The notes below the pieces were generated by a model that worked only from the letters and a program-made list of their open reading frames with translations, was not told the origin of the DNA and did not search any database. Both the position numbers and the translations under genes were made by a program. DNA of 64,000 nt, taken from assembly GCF_001548055.1 (NCBI RefSeq), contig NZ_AP014724.1, positions 1,550,001 to 1,614,000 of the forward strand, in the 5' to 3' direction. Positions 15,142-24,355 of this stretch are shown piece after piece; the first letter of the stretch is position 1, and every line of letters begins with the position of its first letter. This DNA comes from Sulfurospirillum cavolei (GTDB lineage Bacteria; Campylobacterota; Campylobacteria; Campylobacterales; Sulfurospirillaceae).

Positions 15142-16254
15142 ATGATTATCAACGATACGACGCTTCGAGACGGGGAACAAGCCCCTTACGTCGCTTTCAA
15201 TACGGATGAGAAAATCGCCATCGCATCGGCATTATACCTTGCCGGAGCAGACGAACTTGAGGTCGGAATTCCGGCAATGGGCGCAAAAGAACAAGCCGAC
15301 ATTAAAGAGATTTTGGCACTCGATCTTCCGTTGCGCATTATGAGCTGGAACCGCGCTACGATGAGCGACCTTGAAGCCTCCCTTGCCTGCGGTCTGAAAG
15401 CGGTCGATCTGTCGATTCCGGTTTCGGATATTTTGATCGAGGCAAAATTTAAAGGCGATAAAACACGCCTCTTAAAAAACCTCGAAGAAGTCTTACATGT
15501 CAGCCGATCCGAAGGACTTTTTACCTGCATCGGCGGCGAAGACAGTTCGCGTGCCGATCTGGGCTTTTTAAAAGAAGTCATGAGCTTAGGCGCCCAAGAG
15601 GGAGCTGATCGGTTTCGCTACTGCGATACGGTCGGTATTATGCGTCCGCATCAGATTTACGAACATATTTCCGCACTGTGCGATCTTCACCTTTTAGAGA
15701 TCGAAATGCACACGCATAACGATTTCGGGATGGCAACCGCCAATGCGATCAGCGGCTTGGAAGCGGGAGCTATCAGCGTCAACACGACCGTTATCGGGCT
15801 AGGCGAACGCGCCGGAAACGCCAGCTTTGAACAAACGCTTATGGCACTGACCCATCTTTTCGGCGAAGCGCGCACGGTTGACGCTAAAGCGCTTCATCAC
15901 GTCGTCTCTTTGGTACAAAAAGCCGCACATCAAACCATTTCGCCGACCATGCCCATCGTCGGGAAAAACATCTTTTCGCACGAATCGGGCATTCACGTCA
16001 ACGGTATGATCAAACACGAACAAGCTTATGAAGCCTTCTCGCCGCAAAGCGTGGGCATGAAACGCACCTATCCGATCGGCAAACATTCGGGCAGCTCCAC
16101 CCTCGTGTATCATTTGCGCGCTATGGGCGTCGAACCCGAACACGAAGTCGTCAATCGCATTTTACCGACCGTACGGGAATTGGTTACGGAGCGTAAAAAA
16201 GTCCTCAACAAAAAAGAACTTAAGGCACTTTACAACGCACATAAAGCCGGATAA
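15142..16254 (+). CDS. nifV: NifV, homocitrate synthase
   Basis: 370 residues of the DRE-TIM metallolyase family. NifV condenses acetyl-CoA with 2-oxoglutarate to homocitrate, the organic ligand of FeMo-cofactor. Seen: the N-terminal NDTTLRDGEQAP motif with the catalytic Arg and metal-binding Asp, EVGIPAMG, the metal-binding MHTHNDFGMA near residue 195, and the SHESGIHVNGMIK region near 275. The length is typical for NifV (no leucine-type regulatory domain). The start follows AAAGGATACGGCT, 18 bases after nifB. Confidence 0.94.
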   Translation: MIINDTTLRDGEQAPYVAFNTDEKIAIASALYLAGADELEVGIPAMGAKEQADIKEILALDLPLRIMSWNRATMSDLEASLACGLKAVDLSIPVSDILIEAKFKGDKTRLLKNLEEVLHVSRSEGLFTCIGGEDSSRADLGFLKEVMSLGAQEGADRFRYCDTVGIMRPHQIYEHISALCDLHLLEIEMHTHNDFGMATANAISGLEAGAISVNTTVIGLGERAGNASFEQTLMALTHLFGEARTVDAKALHHVVSLVQKAAHQTISPTMPIVGKNIFSHESGIHVNGMIKHEQAYEAFSPQSVGMKRTYPIGKHSGSSTLVYHLRAMGVEPEHEVVNRILPTVRELVTERKKVLNKKELKALYNAHKAG

Positions 16255-16258
16255 AGCG

Positions 16259-16522
16259 ATGCACGAGTACGCCTCTAAAATCATTTGCGAATGCGGACAT
16301 AAAACGATCCAAGACGCCGTCGATATTTTCAAATCGACGACGCTCCCGTATAAAAAAGCCAAAAAATTAGTGACCGAATGCAATCAAACCTGTTGTCGAA
16401 GACCGCTGATGGCACTTTTTAATATGGTCGAATTCGGAGAAATCGACTATGAAGAGATTGCCTTTTTAATCGATCAAAAAAACAATCGCCGCGACGAAAC
16501 GGAAGGAGAAAACGATGGCTGA
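16259..16522 (+). CDS. Small Cys-rich protein of the nifBV operon, BFD-like
   Basis: 87 residues, starting four bases after nifV and overlapping the LRR gene by eight bases. I do not recognise a named family. The cysteine pattern Cys10-x-Cys12, then Cys41-x3-Cys45-Cys46, resembles the CxC...CxxC of bacterioferritin-associated ferredoxin (BFD) [2Fe-2S] domains, with slightly different spacing. A 2Fe-2S electron-transfer or iron-release role is possible. The C-terminal quarter is highly charged. Confidence 0.5.
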   Translation: MHEYASKIICECGHKTIQDAVDIFKSTTLPYKKAKKLVTECNQTCCRRPLMALFNMVEFGEIDYEEIAFLIDQKNNRRDETEGENDG

Positions 16523-17510
16523 GGGAATTCGCGATTTTGCCGCATGGATCAAGTCTCAAGGGTTGGAACATACGTTACCGCGCGATTTAAGTAAACTCGA
16601 AGGACTTACGACCTTGGATTTGAGTCGCAAAAAACTCAAAAGCCTTCCCGAGAGCATCGGTGCACTTCAAGAATTAAGCATTCTCAAACTCTCGGGCAAT
16701 CGTTTAAGCGAGCTACCCGAGAGCCTTTGTAGGCTTAAAAATTTGCGTAACCTCCAATGCGAAAACAACCTCTTAGAAAGCCTCCCCGAAGCGATCGGAA
16801 ACCTCTCTTCCTTGGTCATCCTCAATCTCAACGGCAACCAGCTAAGCTCTCTTCCTTTGGGCTTTTACGAATTGTGCAATTTGACGCGTTTAACCTTAGC
16901 GGTCAACCGATTGAGTCGCTTGGACGATGCGTTTAAAAACCTCAAAAAACTCTTACATGTCAGTTTGGATACCAACTATTTCGCTCATTTGCCCGAAGTG
17001 TTCGGCTCGATGCAATCTCTTTATTATCTGGATCTCTCTTTCAATAAACTTCATGCGCTTCCGCAATCGCTCGGCGAAATCCAAGAACTAGAAACGTTGA
17101 TTCTAGAAGGCAACCTTTTACGCGACTTACCCGCCTTGGAAGTGCATGACATGTTAGTCAAACTCAACCTTGCGTCCAACAATCTCTCTTCGATCGATAT
17201 CGATTTTTCCAAACTCGAAGATTTGCAAATCCTCTCTTTAGAAAACAACCGACTTGAGAGCGTGCCCGACTCGCTTTGTTCACTCCAAAAATTGACCTCG
17301 CTCGATCTGAGTGCTAACCGCCTCAAAAGCCTGCCCGAATGCATCGGAAAGCTGGAAAACCTCTACGAACTCGATGTCGAGGAAAATGCCCTCAGTTCGC
17401 TTCCCGAATCGATCAAAGAGCTCAAACACCTCAAAAACCTCTACATTGCCGACAACCGAGGGCTCAAACGTCCCAAGCTTGCTTCGCTGGAATACTGCGA
17501 CGTAGAATAA
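16515..17510 (+). CDS. Leucine-rich repeat protein in the nif operon
   Basis: 331 residues made almost entirely of about a dozen 23-residue leucine-rich repeats (consensus LxxLxLxxNxLxxLPxxIxxLxxL), beginning near residue 28. No signal peptide, transmembrane segment or catalytic domain is visible, so it should be a cytoplasmic protein-binding scaffold. LRR proteins are found in some nif clusters without a defined role. The ATG overlaps the small Cys-rich gene, so it is probably translationally coupled to the nifBV transcript. Confidence 0.8.
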   Translation: MAEGIRDFAAWIKSQGLEHTLPRDLSKLEGLTTLDLSRKKLKSLPESIGALQELSILKLSGNRLSELPESLCRLKNLRNLQCENNLLESLPEAIGNLSSLVILNLNGNQLSSLPLGFYELCNLTRLTLAVNRLSRLDDAFKNLKKLLHVSLDTNYFAHLPEVFGSMQSLYYLDLSFNKLHALPQSLGEIQELETLILEGNLLRDLPALEVHDMLVKLNLASNNLSSIDIDFSKLEDLQILSLENNRLESVPDSLCSLQKLTSLDLSANRLKSLPECIGKLENLYELDVEENALSSLPESIKELKHLKNLYIADNRGLKRPKLASLEYCDVE

Positions 17511-17545
17511 GGAGTTTTTAACTCCTCCTTGGCTACCATATATGA

Positions 17546-18202
17546 ATGACACCTATTGAAAAAATTCGACTTCTAAAGCTCTTGTACCAATACCGTGCCA
17601 TGGGTTTTGAGTATTTTCAAGAATACCGACCTTTAGCGTCCGTGCCTTCCTTGCCTCAAACGCTTGAAGAACTGAAGCGCGACGTGGCGCATTGCCATTT
17701 GTGCGCACTTTCCAAAAGCCGAAAAAACGTCGTTTTCGGAGCCGGAAATTTGAGGGCTAAAGTGATGTTCATCGGGGATAATCCCGGAGCGAACGAAGAT
17801 GAAACAGGCTTACTCTACGCGGGAAAAAGCGGTGAGTTGCTTGCTAAAATGATCGAAAACGTTTTACTCGTTCCCAAAGAAGAGGTTTACGTGACGACGA
17901 TTTTAAAGTGCAAAACGCCGCAAAATCGCGTTCCGACACCGGAAGAAGTGGCGTGTTGCAAACCCTACGTGATGCAACAAATTCAAACGATTAAGCCTCA
18001 GATCATCGTGGCTTTAGGCTCGACCGCCTTTCACCATTTAACGGGCGAATACGACACGCCGATCGATCGGGTGCGAGGCTCCGTGCTCAATTTCGGAGAA
18101 GCGAAACTCGTTGCGACGTTTCATCCGAGCTTTTTATTGCGAAATCCCAGTGCCAAGAAAGAGGTTTTCGCCGATTTGCTAAAAATAAGGAGTATGTTAT
18201 GA
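17546..18202 (+). CDS. Type 4 (Fe-S) uracil-DNA glycosylase
   Basis: 218 residues of UDG family 4, which removes uracil from DNA and carries a 4Fe-4S cluster. The catalytic loop is GDNPGANEDETG near residue 78 and the second motif is HPSFLLRNP near residue 194. Cluster cysteines are likely the CHLC pair near residue 51, the Cys in ILKCKTPQNR and one in VACCKPY. No convincing ribosome site precedes the ATG; the nearest AAGGAG is about 30 bases upstream. It overlaps the following lipoprotein gene by four bases. Confidence 0.85.
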   Translation: MTPIEKIRLLKLLYQYRAMGFEYFQEYRPLASVPSLPQTLEELKRDVAHCHLCALSKSRKNVVFGAGNLRAKVMFIGDNPGANEDETGLLYAGKSGELLAKMIENVLLVPKEEVYVTTILKCKTPQNRVPTPEEVACCKPYVMQQIQTIKPQIIVALGSTAFHHLTGEYDTPIDRVRGSVLNFGEAKLVATFHPSFLLRNPSAKKEVFADLLKIRSML

Positions 18203-19527
18203 GATTTTGGACAACCGTAGCGATTCTCGTAGCTTTTTTAACCGGTTGTACGACGACCCAGTCGACGCCGCAACCCTATAAACCTTCAACCTACAACGTA
18301 TCGTCCGCCCAAAAAGGCAACCAAAAAAGCACCGTAACCTATCCCGGTTCGGAAGGTGCCGCACCGACGATTACCGGCAAAGTAATCCAACAACAACCCA
18401 AAGCGACCCCACAACAAGAACCCGCGACGCCTTATGCCGAAACGGCGATCAGCTCGACGACCTTGGCTATGGCGACGCCAACACCCTCTACCGGCGTTGA
18501 AGCGACTCCGATGACGCCGACGCAACCGGAAGCTTCCGAAGAGAAAGAAGGCGCGCTTAGCGTTGCATCGCCGATGCCAAAACCCTTAAACGACGATAGC
18601 ACGATGATTAAAGTCGCCGTTTTAATTCCGCAAAAAACCATCAAAAAATACGCGATTTCAACGGTCAATTCCGTCATGTCGTATCTGTTGTATAAAAACT
18701 ACTATTTCGATTTGAACGTCTTTAATTCCGGAGACGAAAGAGAAGCTTCGATCGTTCAAGCGTTGAACGAGATCAAAGCGGGCGGTTACCGCTATATTAT
18801 CGCGCCGGTCACGAACGAGGGAGCGGTCGTCATCGCGAACAACGTTCACGATACTTTGGTTTTCATCCCGACGCTCAATAAATCCGCCGTATCGATCACC
18901 AACGCCAACATCGTCTTCGGCGGTATCGATTACGACAAACAAATCGCGCTTCTTGCCGAAAAAGCTAACGAAAAAGTGGGAGCTTTTGAAGACGGAAGTG
19001 CGCTTAGTTCACAACTCAATACCTTCGTCAGACAACATAACAGCCGTGTTTTTTACGAAAAACGCGTCGAAAACTCCAAAGCTAATTTTAAAGGAATGTT
19101 TAAAGGAAACGGCTCTTTAAACAACGCTTCGTTTTACCTCAATACGCCGATCGTCACGTCAAGCTTGATCGCATCGCAATTACGCGCAAACGACATTCAA
19201 GCTTACGCCTTGCTCTCATCGCAAATCAATTACAACCCTTTATTGCTCACGTTGACGCAATACGAAGATCGTAACCGCCTCTACATCGCCAACTCGATTC
19301 AGCGCGCACCGAGCGGACTTGAAGAGATCAACGCAATGTTTGGGCATGACATCGTGTACGATTGGGTCAACTATTCGACCTCTATCGGAGCGGATTTCGT
19401 CTGCTCCAACTTTTTTGAAGGACGCGTGGCTCGCGCGTTTAAAGAACCGATGATCAATAATCAAGTGGCGTATCAAACGTCGCTTTATCAAGCCGGACGT
19501 AACGAATTTATCCGCGTTACGCCTTAA
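18199..19527 (+). CDS. Periplasmic lipoprotein, type 1 solute-binding-like fold
   Basis: 442 residues. The N terminus is a lipoprotein signal with lipobox LTGC (Cys17). Residues about 20-130 are a low-complexity Pro/Thr/Ala/Gln-rich linker. The C-terminal ~300 residues alternate beta strands and helices (IKVAVLIPQKTIKKYAIST, YRYIIAPVTNEGAVVIANN; partly quoted), resembling type 1 periplasmic binding proteins and LpoA-like lipoproteins. Function is unknown; cell-envelope maintenance is one option. It overlaps the UDG gene by four bases and converges with the thioesterase gene by 11. Confidence 0.6.
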   Translation: MRFWTTVAILVAFLTGCTTTQSTPQPYKPSTYNVSSAQKGNQKSTVTYPGSEGAAPTITGKVIQQQPKATPQQEPATPYAETAISSTTLAMATPTPSTGVEATPMTPTQPEASEEKEGALSVASPMPKPLNDDSTMIKVAVLIPQKTIKKYAISTVNSVMSYLLYKNYYFDLNVFNSGDEREASIVQALNEIKAGGYRYIIAPVTNEGAVVIANNVHDTLVFIPTLNKSAVSITNANIVFGGIDYDKQIALLAEKANEKVGAFEDGSALSSQLNTFVRQHNSRVFYEKRVENSKANFKGMFKGNGSLNNASFYLNTPIVTSSLIASQLRANDIQAYALLSSQINYNPLLLTLTQYEDRNRLYIANSIQRAPSGLEEINAMFGHDIVYDWVNYSTSIGADFVCSNFFEGRVARAFKEPMINNQVAYQTSLYQAGRNEFIRVTP

Positions 19528-19891
19528 GGCTTAGGAAAAACGCTTTCGTATCCTCATCGATACGAGAGGGTTTTCCTTCTTTGACGTACGCCAACGTCGC
19601 AACCATCCTAAACAATACCGCTTCTTCTTTGTAAATCGTTTGCTTTAGAACCAATGATGCATTTTTCAATTCGACCAATTCGCTTTTCACTTCGATAAGA
19701 TCGCCGAGCTTCGCGGATTTGAGATAATCGGCTTCCAAATGCTTCACGACGAAATGACCGCCGTTTACCGCCGGACTCATACCCCGTTCGTAAAAAAGAT
19801 CGCTACGCGCACGTTCGCACAACGTGAGATAATTTGCATGATAGACAACGCCTCCGGCATCGGTATCGTCGTAATAAATCCGTGTCTTCAT
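19517..19891 (-). CDS. ybgC: YbgC/FadM-type acyl-CoA thioesterase
   Basis: 124-residue single hot-dog domain of the 4-hydroxybenzoyl-CoA thioesterase family. The active-site motif YYDDTDAGGVVYHANYL is at residues 6-22. YbgC enzymes hydrolyse short acyl-CoAs or malonyl/acyl carriers and in other bacteria are linked to envelope lipid metabolism. Its ATG overlaps the stop of a possible 17-codon leader frame (19888-19941). The end overlaps the lipoprotein gene on the other strand. Confidence 0.82.
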   Translation of the reverse strand: MKTRIYYDDTDAGGVVYHANYLTLCERARSDLFYERGMSPAVNGGHFVVKHLEADYLKSAKLGDLIEVKSELVELKNASLVLKQTIYKEEAVLFRMVATLAYVKEGKPSRIDEDTKAFFLSLKA

Positions 19892-19941
19892 CGCTCAAAA
19901 ACCTTTGTGGTAAAAATGGCTTCGTCGCAGGCTTTTTGCAT
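19888..19941 (-). CDS. Possible 17-codon leader peptide of ybgC
   Basis: A short frame, MQKACDEAIFTTKVFER, ends in a TGA that overlaps the ybgC start as ATGA. It is preceded by GAAGGG close to its ATG and by TATAAT about 30 bases upstream on the minus strand. No homology can be judged at this length. It could be a coupling frame or chance. Confidence 0.2.
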   Translation of the reverse strand: MQKACDEAIFTTKVFER

Positions 19942-20137
19942 CAGCCCTTCAACTTCAACAAAGTCTATTATACAAAATGCACTCTTTCACGCCACTTTGA
20001 AGTATGTGTCGAAGATAATGACATGTCAAAAAAAATCAAGGCATGCCGTCTCTTACATGCCTCGTTACAACATCGTTTTGGCAGGAGTGTACAATGAGCC
20101 AAGAAGCCGCTTCCTAAGGCTCCTTACACATCACATG

Positions 20138-22732
20138 TTAAAAAAGATCGGCGTTTTCGTCTATCCATTTAAAATACTCGATAATATCTTTGATCTCTTG
20201 ATCGTTCATATTTTGGTTCGGCATTTTAAGATTGAAAAATTCGATCAGCTTTTTCATATAAGGCTCTTGAAATTTGCTCTCGGGATTTTTGACGTATTCG
20301 GCAACCCATTGTTCCGCATTTTTGTGACGTTTTAACACGCCCGTTACGTCAGGGCCCGAACTCACTCTCCCGACGACATGGCATCCCGAACAGCCGCCTT
20401 CTTTAAACGCACCCTCGCCTCGCTTAGCGGCGGCAGATTTGGGAGAAGCCAAGGTGTTGACCAAGAGATCTTTCGCTCTAATCGCCGAGTCCGCGGTTTT
20501 AATGATGTACTGCCATGCCATATTCTCAAAAAGAATCGCATTTTCCAAATTATTTTCTTTGAACGCTTTTGCCGCTTTCTCTTTCTCCGGAAGAATCTTC
20601 GCATATTGGTCTTTTGCATCTTCGAGCAAGTTATTTACGGTCGGATATTTTGAAGCTTGGTTCTCTTTTAAAAATGCAAACAGAGCATCGACGACGCGTT
20701 GAGACGCTTCGTTATTCGCCGTAATTTTTTGATACTCTTCTTGCAGTTCCGCCGGAGAAAGATTTTTGATTTTGGATTTTTGGCTCCAATCATACTCTTT
20801 TTTCGGATCTTTGACTAAAAAATACCCCATCATTTCCAGATGCAACGCCGAACAAAATTCCGTACAATAGTAAGGGAAAACGCCTTCGATGTCGGCAACA
20901 AAATCGATCTGCGCCGTTTCGCCCGGTTCGACGGAGACGTGAATATCGTGATGGTCGATCGTAAAGCCGTGTGTTTCGTCTTCGGCACGTTCGACGTTGG
21001 TAATATACATCGTAATTTTATCCCCTTTGTTGACGGTAATATGCTCGGGGTTGATGTGCGAGCGTACCATCGTCGCATAAACATACACATGATCTCCTTT
21101 ACGAACGATATGCTCTTCTCCCGCAAGCGTTTTACCGATATGCGGCTGATTTGTTTTCGGGTTCGTTCCCATAGGGTATCTGACTTCGGGGTGTATTTTA
21201 CTGGCGCGAATGGATGCAGCTTGATGCGGCTCGCCTAAAGGTATCGGCAAGTCGTACAAGAGTTCCATTTTCTTATCGCCGATGTCGATGAGCTGATTAT
21301 TTTGCGGATGCAACGGTCCTACCGGTAAAAATCTATCAATCGCCAATTTATTTAAAGCGATCAGATATTTTCCTTGCGGATCGGCGGATTTACCCTCCAT
21401 CGCTTCGAGGTGACCGACATTGTAATGAATATTGACCCTATCGTATATCTTCAAGTTTTTATAGTCCCATTTGACGATTTGAGAGTCGACGTATAACGAG
21501 CTGTATACCGTCCCGTCTTCTTTTCCGAAGCTGTTATGAAGATGTCCCAATCCCAATTCCAGTTGACCGTGCAATGATTTCTTTAAATCAAGGATCGGTA
21601 TGCCGTACGCATCTTTACCGACGAACTCTTTAGCGTCTATTTGTTGAAGAATTTTTTTAAAGTCATAGACGGATGCATGCGTATCGAGCTTTCCGGAAAC
21701 GATAATGTATTGACCGTCCGGGTTCACGTCGACGCCGTGCGGAGATTTATTTTCGGGAATTAAAAAAAGCGCATTGTTTTTGACCGCTATATCGATCGGA
21801 ATGACTTTGTGATTATTAATGATTTTGACGTTTTTTGCATCTTTTGCAAGCTCGGCCAATTTTTTCCAGTTATAGACATGTAAATAATCCGTATCGTTTC
21901 GACTGCATCCGGCTTCAAAAGGAGGAAGCCCTTTTTCGATGCCTCCCGTATAAAGTTCGGAATTATAAGAATTGGTAAATCCCCACCCTTCCGAAATACC
22001 TTTTCCGGCATCGGTCAAGTCTTGCATGTACGGAGGCAGTTCCAGAGTAAACGATTGTTCGGGTAAAATTCTTCCTTTTTCTTTGTTAAATTTCCAAAAC
22101 GTCACGCCTCCTCGATACGTGTCTTGATACGCTTCCATCGGATAATAATCGTTTGTTAAAGGTGCGGCATACTGGCACGATTCGAGAATATATTCGGTAT
22201 TGGGCGTTACGAATGCACCGCCGTGATCCGATTTAAAAAGAGGGTTAACGACAATTTGCGAAGTTTCGAAATACTTCAAGTTAATCACGGCGATTCGCGC
22301 ATTGGCTTTATCGTTGATAAAAAGGTATTGCCCGTCATACACGCCGTTGGTTTCGGAAAGTGCGGGATGGTGCGTATCGCCCCAATTAATTTCACGACCT
22401 CGGATATTGCCTTCGCGTAAAATTTCTTTTGAATCCGTATCAAAACCGTATCCTTGCCACGGCTCGGGAGTAAAAACGCTGATATATTTCAATATCCGCA
22501 TCGAAGGAACTCCGTAAACCAACACTTGTCCCGATTGTCCGCCGCTGGCAAACACGTAGTATTCATCATGCTTACCGCTCGGCTGATAAACTTTTAATGC
22601 CGCAATCGCGTCTTGTTCGGAGAGCCCGCGTTGTTGCATCACGTCTTGAAATTTAGATTGCGCCTCCGTCGATTGTGCTAAAAACAACCACACCGCTATC
22701 ACGCTATAGAGCAACCATACATACTTTTTCAT
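20138..22732 (-). CDS. nosZ: Clade II nitrous oxide reductase with C-terminal haem c domain
   Basis: 864 residues, periplasmic. A Sec-type signal peptide (about residues 1-25, ending TEAQS) rather than a Tat signal is typical of clade II NosZ. The seven-bladed propeller that holds the Cu-Z cluster occupies most of the protein (MEGKSADPQGKYLIALNKL region). The Cu-A cupredoxin domain has HGFTIDHHD and YYCTEFCSALHLEMMG. The C terminus is a monohaem cytochrome c domain with CSGCH at about 781-785, as in Wolinella cNosZ. I prefer the ATG at 22732 after AAGGAG over the GTG just before it. No nosDGHFYL genes follow, so maturation genes must lie elsewhere. Confidence 0.93.
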   Translation of the reverse strand: MKKYVWLLYSVIAVWLFLAQSTEAQSKFQDVMQQRGLSEQDAIAALKVYQPSGKHDEYYVFASGGQSGQVLVYGVPSMRILKYISVFTPEPWQGYGFDTDSKEILREGNIRGREINWGDTHHPALSETNGVYDGQYLFINDKANARIAVINLKYFETSQIVVNPLFKSDHGGAFVTPNTEYILESCQYAAPLTNDYYPMEAYQDTYRGGVTFWKFNKEKGRILPEQSFTLELPPYMQDLTDAGKGISEGWGFTNSYNSELYTGGIEKGLPPFEAGCSRNDTDYLHVYNWKKLAELAKDAKNVKIINNHKVIPIDIAVKNNALFLIPENKSPHGVDVNPDGQYIIVSGKLDTHASVYDFKKILQQIDAKEFVGKDAYGIPILDLKKSLHGQLELGLGHLHNSFGKEDGTVYSSLYVDSQIVKWDYKNLKIYDRVNIHYNVGHLEAMEGKSADPQGKYLIALNKLAIDRFLPVGPLHPQNNQLIDIGDKKMELLYDLPIPLGEPHQAASIRASKIHPEVRYPMGTNPKTNQPHIGKTLAGEEHIVRKGDHVYVYATMVRSHINPEHITVNKGDKITMYITNVERAEDETHGFTIDHHDIHVSVEPGETAQIDFVADIEGVFPYYCTEFCSALHLEMMGYFLVKDPKKEYDWSQKSKIKNLSPAELQEEYQKITANNEASQRVVDALFAFLKENQASKYPTVNNLLEDAKDQYAKILPEKEKAAKAFKENNLENAILFENMAWQYIIKTADSAIRAKDLLVNTLASPKSAAAKRGEGAFKEGGCSGCHVVGRVSSGPDVTGVLKRHKNAEQWVAEYVKNPESKFQEPYMKKLIEFFNLKMPNQNMNDQEIKDIIEYFKWIDENADLF

Positions 22733-22758
22733 CACTTCTCCTTTCTCATAAGCTCGAC

Positions 22759-24042
22759 TTATTTGGCTTCAAACCGACTAATCTCGTCGATAACGCTTTG
22801 TATCTCTTCTTTTGACATGTGATCCAGTACGGCAATGTGCATCTCTTCTTGGTGTTGCTTATAGTCCAATAACGTTTGCATCATCGCGTCTTGTTTTAGT
22901 CCAAGCAGTTTTGTTCCCATCGCTCCTTCGCCGTTAACGCCGTGGCAGGGAGCACAATTGCTTTTATAGAGTTGGCTGACTTTAAACTTTCCAAGAGAGC
23001 CTGCTCGATCTTCTAAAGCTTTGACTTTGAGTGCTTGTTTATTTTGTTCGGCTTCTCTTTCTTTTTCGATCGCTTCTTGCGTCTTCACGGAAGGGGTTTG
23101 AACGATGACTTCCGTTACAGGTTGGGGTTTCGTCGTACCGACGATAGCGGAAATTTTTGCCAAAGTATTGACGTTACTATCCGTCATTAACGTATAAAGT
23201 CCTGCTAAGAGAGAAGCTATCACGACACATGCCGCCCAAAAATGGCGAAGAAGCGTCGCTTTGCGTTCGACGTGATGTTTGCATGCTTTGACTTTGAGTA
23301 TCCACGCCGCTAACGACAATACGCTAATAGACGCCAATGCCCAAAAACCGATAACGGGATAGGCATGCGTCGTAAATTGAGCGACTTTCCCGTCTCCAAG
23401 CAGTATGGGCATAAACGGCTTTATCGTAATCGCGCCGCTTTGAAGCGTATGCCCGAACCAATAGAGCCAATACCCGTAAATTCCCATAAACAAAAAAGGC
23501 AAGAGTACGGGAATCGCCATCAAAAAATCAATCCATTTATAATCGTAAATCATAAATAAGGCAAGCAACAGCGCCAGCATAATCAAAGCGTAAGGAGCAA
23601 GCGCACGTTCGTAAATGCCGCCTCTTTCCATATGCGCCATACCGACATAGTGGTTAATCGTATTCATCTCGTGTACCTCGCCGCTGAGTCCATCAAAATG
23701 AATAAAGACGGGTAGCCCGTAAGGGAAAGCTTCTTTGGGATAGTTCGGGGCTTCAAGCGAAAATTTCCATACCGGCATGGACGGGACACCGATCTCTTCG
23801 GATATCTCTATCATTTTTTTAAGATCGCCTCGTACTTTTTGGGGTGTATTGATACTGATATACCGATCTTTTTGATAAAAATTCCACAGCGGGTAGACGT
23901 AAGCGGGAATCTCTCCGACTTTACCGTCTTTGATACGCTCCAACGTTCCGTGAAAACCTACCGAAGGAACGACAAATCCGTACATTAAAACGATCAAAGC
24001 CAATCCCGCCAATATTTTTGATAGCCAATACGCTACTTTCAT
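22759..24042 (-). CDS. Membrane protein with C-terminal cytochrome c domain, NosB-like
   Basis: 427 residues, 26 bases upstream of nosZ and in the same direction. An N-terminal membrane anchor (~5-25) is followed by a periplasmic block, then about four membrane segments between residues 145 and 280. A charged coiled linker (about 305-350, EAIEKEREAEQNKQALKVK) leads to a small cytochrome c domain with CAPCH at 363-367 and a likely distal Met in EEMHIAVLDHM. The membrane part may correspond to NosB of clade II nos clusters, here fused to a haem domain; that assignment is tentative. A role delivering electrons to NosZ is likely from position. Confidence 0.55.
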   Translation of the reverse strand: MKVAYWLSKILAGLALIVLMYGFVVPSVGFHGTLERIKDGKVGEIPAYVYPLWNFYQKDRYISINTPQKVRGDLKKMIEISEEIGVPSMPVWKFSLEAPNYPKEAFPYGLPVFIHFDGLSGEVHEMNTINHYVGMAHMERGGIYERALAPYALIMLALLLALFMIYDYKWIDFLMAIPVLLPFLFMGIYGYWLYWFGHTLQSGAITIKPFMPILLGDGKVAQFTTHAYPVIGFWALASISVLSLAAWILKVKACKHHVERKATLLRHFWAACVVIASLLAGLYTLMTDSNVNTLAKISAIVGTTKPQPVTEVIVQTPSVKTQEAIEKEREAEQNKQALKVKALEDRAGSLGKFKVSQLYKSNCAPCHGVNGEGAMGTKLLGLKQDAMMQTLLDYKQHQEEMHIAVLDHMSKEEIQSVIDEISRFEAK

Positions 24043-24061
24043 AATGAGCTCCTTGTGACTT

Positions 24062-24067
24062 ATTATA
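24062..24067 (-). promoter_or_regulatory. -10 box of the nos transcript
   Basis: TATAAT on the minus strand in a strongly T/A-periodic stretch, 20 bases before the ATG, with AAGGAG between. This is the usual look of a Campylobacterota housekeeping promoter lacking a -35. Confidence 0.5.
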
Positions 24068-24281
24068 AAAATTTTTTTAATTTTATTTTTTAATTCTATA
24101 CCTTTGGCGGTCTCTTTTCGGTCGCTCGTAAGAAAAATATGCCAAAATTATTTTTTTGAGTGATGGATCTCTTAAGCGGGGCAAATGAAAGTAAGGGAAA
24201 ATTCGTATTTTTTCACGCACAAAAGGTGCTATAACGCAAGGATAAGCAGAAGAATGACCGCGCTACAAAGGAAGACTTTTT

Positions 24282-24323
24282 CAATACCATACGATGAAGA
24301 GCGTCTAACATCGCATGGTATTG
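24282..24323. repeat. 15-bp inverted repeat (hairpin)
   Basis: Arms CAATACCATACGATG and CATCGCATGGTATTG match at 14 of 15 positions around a 12-base loop. No T-run follows on either strand, so it is not a standard intrinsic terminator. It lies between the 70-residue gene and the nos promoter. Confidence 0.6.
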
Positions 24324-24355
24324 AAGCAAACGATCGGCTATGACGCGTTTAAGCG

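Larger units (their letters stand above)
24043..24355. other. Intergenic region upstream of the nos genes
   Basis: 313 bases without a gene. It is AT-rich near the cytochrome gene, with a minus-strand -10 box (24062-24067), several T- and A-tracts, and a near-perfect 15-bp hairpin at 24282-24323. No open frame with a good ribosome site was seen. Confidence 0.6.

Noticed and set aside
19739-20335. A long rightward frame covering the ybgC-nosZ gap
   Set aside because: It runs antisense across ybgC and the nosZ end, has no family resemblance and no ribosome site.
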